Below are positions 8,497-14,901 of a stretch of 19,843 nucleotides of DNA, piece after piece. Location of the stretch: NCBI GenBank assembly GCA_050633205.1, contig JBOEGA010000172.1, positions 1 through 19,843 on the forward strand. Reading direction: 5' to 3'. This stretch comes from CBDHHC01 sp050633205. Lineage in GTDB: Bacteria; Pseudomonadota; Alphaproteobacteria; Rhizobiales; CBDHHC01. The position numbers and the translations under genes are program-made. The number at the start of each line of letters is the position of its first letter. The stretch's first letter is position 1. Below the pieces are notes generated by a model. That model was not told the DNA's origin. It ran no database searches and worked only from the letters and a program-made list of their open reading frames with translations.

Positions 8497-9554
8497 CAGA
8501 AAAACTCACACGCCAGGCTTTAGAAACTTACGGCCAGCCACTTATTGAACTGACAGAAGATCTGCCAACTGTTCAGGGTGGAGAAATTCTCGTTAAAATT
8601 CGCCACTGTGGTGTTTGCCATAGTGACCTGCATTTGCAGGATGGTCACTTTGACTACGGCGGAGAACAAAAAGCAAGCATCGCCGGTTTGCATAAACTCC
8701 CGCACACACTTGGTCACGAGATCGAAGGTGAAGTTGTTGCAGTTGGACCTGATGCGACAGGTGTATCAGTCGGTGAACGCCGCGCAGTTTACCCATGGAT
8801 CGGCTGCGGTTCATGCAGCAACTGTAAAAAAGAGGTGGAGCACCTTTGTGACGCTCCTCGCGCTCTTGGCATTACGCGCGCTGGCGGTTATGCAACTCAC
8901 GTAGTTGTTCCAGACACACGCTATCTTATTGACTACACAGGCATCCCTGCTGAAGTTGCTGGATCACTTATGTGCGCAGGCCTTACAGGTTACGCGGCAT
9001 TGAAAAAGCTTCCTGCAAATGTTTCCGCTTCTCCAAAACTGATCATCGGTCTTGGCGGTGTTGGCATGATGGCGCTTAAAATGGCTAACCTTATGTTTGA
9101 AACAGCTCCGGTTGTTGCTGAACTTGACCCGGCCAAGCGCGATGAAGCTCTTGCAATGGGTGCATTGGATGCATTCGATCCAACTGACAGAGATGCTGTA
9201 AAAGCAGCTAAAAAGAAGCACGGCCTGTTTGATGGTATCGTTGACTTCGTAGGCAATCCAAAAACAGTTCAGTTAGGCATGAGCCTTGTAAACAAAGGCG
9301 GCCGTGTCGTAATCGTTGGCCTGTTTGGCGGCGAGATGAGATACCCAATTCCGATGCTTGCACAGCGCGAAGTATCAGTTGTCGGTTCTTATGTAAGCTC
9401 GCTTCCTGATGCAATCGAAATGATGGAACTTGTCAAAGCAAAAGGCGGCGTTGGCAATGTAAGCATTTCAACAAGACCTATGAATGAAGCAAGTGCTGCT
9501 CTTGATGATCTGCGTGCCGGTAAGGTCAATGGACGTGTTGTACTAACGGACTAG
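8493..9554 (+). CDS. Zinc-dependent (medium-chain) alcohol dehydrogenase
   Basis: A cytoplasmic MDR-superfamily enzyme that would oxidise an alcohol, or reduce an aldehyde, with NAD(P); the substrate cannot be read from the sequence. The 353 residues show likely catalytic zinc ligands C42 (CGVCHSDLH), H75 (LGHEIEGE) and C161 (MCAGLTGY). The structural zinc set is C105, C108, C111, C119 (GCGSCSNCKK...LC). The Rossmann motif is GLGGVGMMAL (186-195). Everything needed for activity is present. It shares ATGA with rsmA, so it is probably translated from the same mRNA, an unusual partner for that operon. The gene ends at a strong terminator. Confidence 0.92.
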   Translation: MTEKLTRQALETYGQPLIELTEDLPTVQGGEILVKIRHCGVCHSDLHLQDGHFDYGGEQKASIAGLHKLPHTLGHEIEGEVVAVGPDATGVSVGERRAVYPWIGCGSCSNCKKEVEHLCDAPRALGITRAGGYATHVVVPDTRYLIDYTGIPAEVAGSLMCAGLTGYAALKKLPANVSASPKLIIGLGGVGMMALKMANLMFETAPVVAELDPAKRDEALAMGALDAFDPTDRDAVKAAKKKHGLFDGIVDFVGNPKTVQLGMSLVNKGGRVVIVGLFGGEMRYPIPMLAQREVSVVGSYVSSLPDAIEMMELVKAKGGVGNVSISTRPMNEASAALDDLRAGKVNGRVVLTD

Positions 9555-9590
9555 ATACGACTTCACGACAACAATAAAAAATCTGAAAAG

Positions 9591-9618
9591 CAGCGGGATA
9601 TTATCTCGCTGTTTTTTT
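9591..9618 (+). terminator. Intrinsic terminator of the surA-pdxA-rsmA-adh unit
   Basis: CAGCGGGAT (9591-9599) pairs with ATCTCGCTG (9603-9611) over 9 bp with one G-U pair and a three-base loop, followed by seven Ts. On the minus strand the same stem is followed by a CTTTTC stretch, so it may also help stop the acetyltransferase transcript. Confidence 0.9.
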
Positions 9619-9653
9619 GTGGACCTGTAGTGAAGAAAGGCAACTGATTGTAT

Positions 9654-10130
9654 TTAAGAGGAGGGACTTTCAAGGCGGTATCTTACAAAAACCTGACCAT
9701 TAACTGACAGATGACCATCTTCAATAAAACCCATACGGAATACGGCTTTTGAATTGGTTCGCCCAGGTGGAAACAGAATAGTGAAAGATGACAGCTCCAT
9801 CTGCTTGAATGCCAGCTCCTTTATCCTGTCAAATATCTTCCTGCCCCACCCCCAGAAATCCGGATGGAGGACAAGAGCAAAGTCAGCCTCTCCGTTTTCT
9901 GGCTGTAATCCTCCCCAGCCAGCAAACTCACCTTTGATCACGAAGGCATAAGGACCATACCCGTGCTGCCTCCATAACTGCTGTTTTGCCTGAAGAAAGG
10001 CACTGCATTGCTCATGGGTAAAACGAGCTCCGATCAATGGCATCTGCCTGCCTACATCCTCGTTATTCATAAGCTCTATGATTTTTTCCTCTTCTATTTC
10101 GGAGAGATGAACGAACTGAATATCATCCAT
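9654..10130 (-). CDS. GNAT-family N-acetyltransferase
   Basis: A 158-residue single-domain protein of the Acetyltransf_3 (RimJ/RimL-like) type. It should transfer an acetyl group from acetyl-CoA to an amine; the acceptor is unknown. The order fits the fold: helical start (EEEKIIELMNNEDVG), beta strands around AFVIKGEFAGWGGLQ and EADFALVLHPDFWG, then the acetyl-CoA loop WGWGRKIFDRI, and a late GRTNSKAVFRMGFIEDG segment in which the NSKAVFRMGF pattern is typical of this subfamily. TAAGG lies about nine bases before the ATG at 10130. The gene begins 25 bases after the serine protease stop on the same strand, so the two are probably cotranscribed. It also tolerates other GNAT subtypes; specificity should not be assumed. 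Confidence 0.85.
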   Translation of the reverse strand: MDDIQFVHLSEIEEEKIIELMNNEDVGRQMPLIGARFTHEQCSAFLQAKQQLWRQHGYGPYAFVIKGEFAGWGGLQPENGEADFALVLHPDFWGWGRKIFDRIKELAFKQMELSSFTILFPPGRTNSKAVFRMGFIEDGHLSVNGQVFVRYRLESPSS

Positions 10131-10155
10131 TTATAAAACCTTACACAGACAATTT

Positions 10156-10971
10156 TTAATTGCAGTTTAAATTTTCCATACTTTGCAGTATAGACTTAGA
10201 GGGAACCATCAGAGAGAAGCGACCCTTGTTTACTGCCACCATAACGCCTGCAATATTATAACTATTTTTGTTTTTCGCAAGAACAGGGCCTCCGGAACTT
10301 CCATGATTTGTATCACAATTTGTTGTCCAGATTCCTCTGTACTTTTTAAGGACTTTGCAATTGAAATGAGCACTGAGTATATGGCGCCTGTCTCTGGGAT
10401 AACTGGGGTGGATCAGGGAAGTATCTTCCTTTAGGTCTGCTGAGAGGCTTAAAGGAGGGACTTTCAATTTGTTCTTTAAAACCAGTACAGCAAAATCATT
10501 TTCCAGCAGTTTTCGCCGTTCTCCCTTATGCTGAATGCTTTTCAGATATTCAGGAAGATGTACGCATTTTACCTTTGAATGCCCAAGGTGCTGACCTCGA
10601 TTAACACCTGCAAGAAAATGCATATGATGAATTGGCAGTATTCCTCCACTACGACTGTTGATAAGACAATGAGCGGCTGTAAGGACTCTATCCGGAGCAA
10701 TCAGTGCGCCGGTACAGCTTACCCGGTTGCGGTAGCCAGATATGTTGACCTGTCCGACAGCCGACCATGGAGTTCCTTTTTCAGAGATAATCACTCTGTC
10801 ATCACTGCCGATCACACCAGTTTGAGGTAAGGCTGGTATAATGGTTGCAAGCATAAATATGCATAATATAAAAAGGGTCAGAATCAATTTCTGCAGGTAT
10901 TGCAGCAAATAAAAAGGCGATGTATTAAACATCGCCATATTTATTGTCTTTGGAAATTCATTGGATCGCAT
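10156..10971 (-). CDS. Exported trypsin-like serine protease (S1 fold)
   Basis: Numbered from the ATG at 10971, this 271-residue protein has a hydrophobic export segment at about 29-46 (LILTLFILCIFMLATIIPA), so it is probably periplasmic or secreted. The catalytic triad is complete: H101 in LTAAHC, D159 in ENDFAVLVL and S226 in GSSGGPVL (usually GDSGG). A cysteine pair flanks the histidine (SCTGAL...AAHC) as in trypsins. The substrate is unknown, and no PDZ domain is present, unlike DegP. The start is uncertain: 10971, 10938 and 10932 are all in frame and none has a good ribosome site. A terminator-shaped hairpin lies across codons 12-19. The GNAT gene follows after 25 bases, and a HEAT-repeat gene lies upstream on the same strand. 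Confidence 0.85.
   Translation of the reverse strand: MRSNEFPKTINMAMFNTSPFYLLQYLQKLILTLFILCIFMLATIIPALPQTGVIGSDDRVIISEKGTPWSAVGQVNISGYRNRVSCTGALIAPDRVLTAAHCLINSRSGGILPIHHMHFLAGVNRGQHLGHSKVKCVHLPEYLKSIQHKGERRKLLENDFAVLVLKNKLKVPPLSLSADLKEDTSLIHPSYPRDRRHILSAHFNCKVLKKYRGIWTTNCDTNHGSSGGPVLAKNKNSYNIAGVMVAVNKGRFSLMVPSKSILQSMENLNCN
10911..10936 (-). promoter_or_regulatory. Terminator-shaped hairpin in the 5' part of the protease gene
   Basis: Read on the minus strand, GGCGATGT, loop TTAAT, ACATCGCC (10936 to 10916) is followed by TTTTTA: an 8-bp perfect GC-containing stem with a U-run, the form of an intrinsic terminator. It covers the in-frame ATGs at 10938 and 10932. It could be an attenuator, a start-codon occluder, or the terminator of the upstream gene, with the true protease start lying elsewhere. 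Confidence 0.6.
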
Positions 10972-11005
10972 ATTCGTGCCGATCTGAAAACACCTTAATG
11001 GTTTT

Positions 11006-11035
11006 ATTATACGCAGTACTCACCACCCCGATCAA
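11006..11035 (-). promoter_or_regulatory. Sigma70-type promoter for the serine protease gene
   Basis: On the minus strand TTGATC (11035-11030) and a perfect TATAAT (11011-11006) are 18 bases apart. Transcription would start near 10999, about 28 bases before the ATG at 10971 and some 60 bases before the hairpin at 10936-10916. Confidence 0.55.
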
Positions 11036-11099
11036 TATTATGAACGGCAATGTCCATCCTGATAAGGCAGAACCATAAATGATTATGCTTAAAAAGTCG

Positions 11100-11696
11100 T
11101 TAGGATCGAGCTAACTCAAGCTGTTTCTGAGCTTCAGCCTTAACATCCGGGCTTTGTTCTTCTTTAACAAGCCCCTCCAAAGCCTTTATAGCACTATCAG
11201 ATTTTATTTCGCCCAGCAGCTTTACAATAACCAGCCTTACACGCCAATCCAGTTCTGTGCGGGCTTTAATCAGAGTGGTTAAAGAACCAACTGACTCTGT
11301 ACTTTTAATTTTTCCCAGAGACTTTGCTGAAGCAGAGCGCACGTAAGATACAACATCTTCATTCAGAGCTTTTGTCAGGGCTTTAATGCTGGCAGCATTA
11401 CTATATAATCCGAGTGCATACGCAGCTTTTTCACGAACCAGCCACTCAGGATCTTTTTTCAAAGATTTCACAAGGATCGGCAATGCTTCGGCAGATTGAA
11501 GTTGTCCCAGTAATACAACAGCTTCCTGCCTGACATCCCTGTCTTTGCTGGATAGTTTTCCTGCTAAAAATTCTATCTCATTTTTAGCCTTTACTGCTTC
11601 ATTTGCGTAAGCCTCATTTTTCCATGAAATATTGCTGACTGTAAATGTAATTACAAGTGTCAATACGGCAAGGCTGTATCCAATGATCCTGCTCAT
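11100..11696 (-). CDS. Exported HEAT-repeat protein
   Basis: A 198-residue protein with a signal peptide (hydrophobic core about 7-22, likely cleavage after EAYA at residue 31) followed by about five helical HEAT-like repeats of 31-32 residues covering about 38-196. Repeat signatures are visible as DRDVRQEAVVLLGQL, PEWLVREKAAYALGL, VSYVRSASAKSLGKI, DWRVRLVIVKLLGEI and SPDVKAEAQKQLE. Such repeats make a curved scaffold for protein binding; no catalytic residues are expected and the partner is unknown. GGGAA about nine bases before the ATG is the likely ribosome site. It could be functionally linked to the downstream exported protease, but a separate promoter stands between them. Confidence 0.85.
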   Translation of the reverse strand: MSRIIGYSLAVLTLVITFTVSNISWKNEAYANEAVKAKNEIEFLAGKLSSKDRDVRQEAVVLLGQLQSAEALPILVKSLKKDPEWLVREKAAYALGLYSNAASIKALTKALNEDVVSYVRSASAKSLGKIKSTESVGSLTTLIKARTELDWRVRLVIVKLLGEIKSDSAIKALEGLVKEEQSPDVKAEAQKQLELARS

Positions 11697-11758
11697 TTTT
11701 GATTATTCCCGATTTTATTTTTTAGAAGTTTATTCTGCCTGCCATTAACAGAGATACT

Positions 11759-11787
11759 TTGACCATGTTGTGTCAACCTCTTAACAT
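11759..11787 (+). promoter_or_regulatory. Possible promoter for the ferredoxin gene
   Basis: TTGACC (11759-11764) and TAACAT (11782-11787) are 17 bases apart on the plus strand, in the 243-base divergent gap between the HEAT-repeat and ferredoxin genes. The -10 matches four of six positions and the leader would be long (about 145 bases). A short inverted repeat GTTGTGTCAAC lies in the spacer. Confidence 0.3.
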
Positions 11788-11939
11788 AATTAGGGAAATA
11801 CCGGGAAAACATTTCAGAAAATCGCCTTTTTCGGTATTGAATTCGCAATGAGTGTCATAATAAGGAAGGAAGTTATCTATTTTTCAACGGGATTTTGTTA
11901 TGTAAATGTTTTAATTAGAAAGCTGTTGGAGAACTATTC

Positions 11940-12218
11940 ATGAACTCAACTGCAACTGTTACAAGAGGTGGTTCGGTAAATACTGTAAAAATTGGTGACA
12001 ATGATACCGTCCTGGAAGCCATGATAGACGCCAACCTCAACCCGCCCCACTCCTGCATGTCAGGCACATGCGGAACCTGCAAAGCCAAACTCGTAAGCGG
12101 CAACGTAGAAATGGACTCCTACCTCGCCCTGACAGATGAGGAAATGTCTTCCGGATATATTCTATGCTGCCAGGCTAGGCCGACGACAGCGGAGATTGCG
12201 ATTGGGTATGAGGAGTGA
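11940..12218 (+). CDS. Stand-alone plant-type [2Fe-2S] ferredoxin (PaaE C-domain-like)
   Basis: A 92-residue electron carrier with a beta-grasp fold. The cluster ligands are C39, C44 and C47 in HSCMSGTCGTCKAK and C77 in YILCCQARP, the classical C-x4-C-x2-C-x29-C spacing. The run VSGNVEMDSYLALTDEEMSSGYILCCQARP closely resembles the C-terminal ferredoxin domain of PaaE/HCA-type reductases, from which the FAD/NAD domains are missing here. GGAG (11928-11931) lies eight bases before the ATG. The protein is complete as a domain, so it is probably a true single-domain ferredoxin rather than a truncated reductase. Its redox partner is not in this window; the nearby acyl-CoA genes are suggestive but unlinked by operon. 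Confidence 0.9.
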   Translation: MNSTATVTRGGSVNTVKIGDNDTVLEAMIDANLNPPHSCMSGTCGTCKAKLVSGNVEMDSYLALTDEEMSSGYILCCQARPTTAEIAIGYEE

Positions 12219-12513
12219 GGTGCGTACCCAGTATATTCCACTATCCCTATCCTTAAATAGCCAGCTGCAATGGGTCATTCATATTAGGTAGATTGAGCAG
12301 AAAAGTGGTGTTCGTTTATACACCGCATAGGCTATTCAAGATTGAGATCTTAAAAAACAATGTAAATTGCGGAAATGGTAATAGAAGGAATTTATTGGGG
12401 CTGGGATTGTTGAGAGTTAAGGTAGTTTTTTGGCAGGAAACAGTTGTGCAGCTAAATATTTCCAGTTTGACGCCTCCCTTAGTTTAGAGATTTTAGAGTC
12501 AGTATTCAAAATG
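12219..12513. other. Gene-free stretch between ferredoxin and HNH gene
   Basis: About 295 AT-rich bases between convergent genes. A short open frame at 12293-12487 has no ribosome site and no recognisable protein character. I see no clear terminator, repeat or RNA gene. Confidence 0.5.
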
Positions 12514-13470
12514 CTATATTTCCACATCATCAGCTTTATCTCTATTGCAATCAAAACAAGTAAGTCTCAAATTATGCTCCTCAGAGCTTCCCCCCTTTGA
12601 TACAGGTATTATGTGATCAAATTCTACCTCATCATCCCTAAGGTGAACACCACAATGCTGACAAGTGTAATTATCCCTGCGAACTACCCGTATTTTAGTT
12701 TTGAAAGGAATGTAGCGTCCGGTTCTCCTTTGAGTGGCAGTTTCTGTTAAATTTTCTGCAGCGAAAAAAACTGGACAAATATGTCCAAAAATATTGCAAG
12801 CACCTTCTTCAAACTCTACGGGTATTTCTTCTGGATAATCATTTGGGTTAAAGTTACTTACCATTTCTTGGAACCACCTTCTCCGTCCTTTACCTAACGG
12901 CTGAGTAACATCATCCTCGCCACTTTCTAAAGCTTTTGTAAACTTCTCACGTTTTTCTTGAGCTTTTTGCTCTAATCTTACTCTAAAGCTCGGCTCAAGA
13001 GCATCTAAGTCCACTTTTGTTCCTAGACCTAAATCAAAGGCGACACGATATTCATGCAGAGGAGGCAACTCACCACTTAAAAACTTTGTAACAGGATCAC
13101 CACTATTGAGGGCCTCTTCAAAACGATCTTCCGCAATAAGATCATTCCAAGCTATCTGTAGCAGCAAATCTTCATCTACAAGTAAATTTTCATATAATTC
13201 TCTTCGTTCTTCCGTAAGTTTTCCTGTTTCACCAATGCGATCTGTTTCTAGGCACTTCTTATAATATATATTTGCTTTCTCTCTTTCACGTCGAATTGGA
13301 GGTAACAGCGGCAACTGCTCCACTAGTGGTCCATAAGGGCAATATTTTAATTCCCAACAAGGTTTGCAGACACGAGAAGTTCTTTCTTTCCAATCGGAAA
13401 ATATGTCCGCGTCTGATTCGCCCTCTTTATACCCAAGGCGCTTTCGAATAGATATATGGATCTTGCTCAT
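12514..13470 (-). CDS. HNH endonuclease domain protein with N-terminal cysteine cluster
   Basis: From the ATG at 13470 the product has 318 residues. The C-terminus (about 258-318) is a complete zinc-type HNH nuclease domain: C270-x2-C273, the FDHIIPVSKGG motif with H286, N300 in EEHNLRL, and C305-x2-C308 followed by N309 in CNRDK. The N-terminal part is not a known domain to me, but carries C35, C38 and C44 in RVCKPCWELKYCPYG. A second pair, C225 and C232, lies in EEGACNIFGHICPVFFAAE just before the nuclease. Together they look like a metal or Fe-S site. A charged, helical middle region (about 60-200) separates them. Upstream in-frame ATGs to 13668 run through the thiolase terminator, so 13470 with GGGG before it is preferred. 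AT-rich composition and isolation suggest acquisition. The role (phage defence, mobile element or repair) is unknown. Confidence 0.8.
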   Translation of the reverse strand: MSKIHISIRKRLGYKEGESDADIFSDWKERTSRVCKPCWELKYCPYGPLVEQLPLLPPIRREREKANIYYKKCLETDRIGETGKLTEERRELYENLLVDEDLLLQIAWNDLIAEDRFEEALNSGDPVTKFLSGELPPLHEYRVAFDLGLGTKVDLDALEPSFRVRLEQKAQEKREKFTKALESGEDDVTQPLGKGRRRWFQEMVSNFNPNDYPEEIPVEFEEGACNIFGHICPVFFAAENLTETATQRRTGRYIPFKTKIRVVRRDNYTCQHCGVHLRDDEVEFDHIIPVSKGGSSEEHNLRLTCFDCNRDKADDVEI

Positions 13471-13625
13471 TTTGACCCCACTTGAAAATATAGGAACATA
13501 AATATTGAAGAGGAGGTCGCAAGTATACAAAAAAACACCTGCTGTTAATAAACAGGACTTACAAACATGACCGATACTCTCCCCCTGACTATATTTTATC
13601 ACTAGAGGATTTTCCATTTCCAAAC

Positions 13626-13656
13626 AAAAAAAAGCGGGCACCTTCCAGCACCCGCC
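13626..13656 (-). terminator. Intrinsic terminator after the thiolase gene
   Basis: On the minus strand GGCGGG and CCCGC (13655-13651 with 13638-13634) form a GC-rich stem extended by weak pairs, followed by eight Ts (13633-13626). It lies 30 bases past the thiolase stop and should end the dehydrogenase-thiolase transcript. Confidence 0.8.
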
Positions 13657-13686
13657 TTTCGAAATCACGACCTGTCAAGCCGGCAA

Positions 13687-14886
13687 CTACATCCGCTCGA
13701 TAACCACAGCAATACCCTGCCCGACACCAATACACATAGACGCCACAGCATATTTGCCATCAATGCGCTCAAGCTGACGAACAGTCGTCAGACAGATACG
13801 GGCGCCTGAAGCACCAAGTGGGTGACCAACTGTGATCGCACCACCATTAGGATTAAGACGGGAATCATCACCTGCAATGCCAAGCTGCTTACAGCAACCA
13901 AGAACCTGTGTAGCAAACGCTTCGTTGATTTCGATAACGTCCATGTTTTTCAACTCAAGACCAGCACGGGCAAGAGCTTTGTTTGTTGCTTCAACCGGAC
14001 CAAGACCCATAACGCGAGGATTAACACCGGAAATTGCACCTGCAATGATGCGGGCACGTGGGCGGATGCCGTATTTCTCGCCGATAGCCTCCGAACCAAC
14101 AAGAAGTGCACCTGCACCGTCGTTAACACCAGACGCGTTACCAGCAGTAACAACACCACCTTCAAACAGATTTCTAAGCTTCTGAAGCGTAGCAAAATCA
14201 GTGCCCGGACGCGGATGCTCGTCTTCAGCAAAGATGATAGGATCTTTCTTGCGCTGCGGAATTGAAATCGGGTGGATCTCATCCTTGAAGAAACCATCCG
14301 CCCGTGCAGCTTCAAAAGTCGCCTGGGAACGCGCAGCAAAATGATCGCTTTCCTCACGTGTAACGCCAAGGTCTTTCGCGATATTGTCAGCAGTTTCAGG
14401 CATTGTGTCAGCGCCGAACTGAGCTTCAATTTTCGGATTAGGGAAACGTGCACCGATTGTTGAATCAAACGCTCTGATTTCGCGGCTGTAAGCAGACTCT
14501 GCTTTCGCCATTACGATCGGACCGCGACTCATAACTTCCGTACCACCGGCAACAAACAATTCACCTTCACCGCTTTTAACCGCACGTGAAGCGTCAAGCA
14601 CTGCAGCCATACCACTACCGCACAGACGGTTGACAGTAATACCGCCAGCTTTGACAGGAAGACCCGAAAGCAAACCTGCATGACGCGCAACGTTACGTGC
14701 ATCCTCACCTGCCTGGTTTGTACAGCCTATAATGACGTCTTCCACGGCATCCGCAATACCATCATGGCGGGCAACAAGTCCGCGAATAACTTCAGCTAAA
14801 AGATCGTCAGGGCGAACAGGTGCAAGTGTGCCGGCATAGCGACCGAATGCGGAGCGAAGTCCGTCATAGATATAAGCATTAGTCAT
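13687..14886 (-). CDS. pcaF: Thiolase, probably beta-ketoadipyl-CoA thiolase
   Basis: Cleaves a 3-oxoacyl-CoA with CoA to release acetyl-CoA. The 399 residues hold the nucleophile C89 in NRLCGSGM, NEAF (321-324), H355 in GGAITVGHPLGASGAR and the second catalytic cysteine C385 in SMCIGVGQG, so it should be active. The stretch GVNPRVMGLGPVEATNKAL and the N-terminus AYIYDGLRSAFGRYAGTLAPVRPDDLLAEVI match the PcaF/PaaJ subfamily, which forms succinyl-CoA plus acetyl-CoA from 3-oxoadipyl-CoA at the end of aromatic degradation. It begins 15 bases after the 3-hydroxyacyl-CoA dehydrogenase, in one operon, and ends at a terminator. A more general acetyl-CoA acyltransferase cannot be excluded; pcaF and paaJ cannot be told apart here. 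Confidence 0.85.
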   Translation of the reverse strand: MTNAYIYDGLRSAFGRYAGTLAPVRPDDLLAEVIRGLVARHDGIADAVEDVIIGCTNQAGEDARNVARHAGLLSGLPVKAGGITVNRLCGSGMAAVLDASRAVKSGEGELFVAGGTEVMSRGPIVMAKAESAYSREIRAFDSTIGARFPNPKIEAQFGADTMPETADNIAKDLGVTREESDHFAARSQATFEAARADGFFKDEIHPISIPQRKKDPIIFAEDEHPRPGTDFATLQKLRNLFEGGVVTAGNASGVNDGAGALLVGSEAIGEKYGIRPRARIIAGAISGVNPRVMGLGPVEATNKALARAGLELKNMDVIEINEAFATQVLGCCKQLGIAGDDSRLNPNGGAITVGHPLGASGARICLTTVRQLERIDGKYAVASMCIGVGQGIAVVIERM

Positions 14887-14901
14887 AGTAGTTGGCCTTC
14901 C

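Noticed and set aside
10958..11050. 30-codon minus-strand frame with a TTG start after AGGA, encoding a short hydrophobic peptide (PFIILIGVVSTAYNK)
   Set aside because: It overlaps a good promoter and the protease start, begins with a rare codon and is too short to support without conservation data.
11767..11777. Inverted repeat GTTGTGTCAAC upstream of the ferredoxin gene
   Set aside because: Four-base arms are expected by chance; noted only as part of the weak promoter candidate.
12293..12487. 64-codon open frame between the ferredoxin and HNH genes
   Set aside because: No ribosome binding site, no recognisable domain or signal, and composition like the surrounding non-coding DNA.
13471..13668. 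66-codon in-frame upstream extension of the HNH protein
   Set aside because: It starts next to the thiolase terminator and runs through a TATACT-like box; the residues look random, and ATG 13470 has a ribosome site and a sensible N-terminus.
13822..14468. Long open frames antisense to, and out of frame with, the thiolase gene
   Set aside because: They are by-products of the codon bias of a clearly real thiolase; their products are low-complexity and lack ribosome sites.
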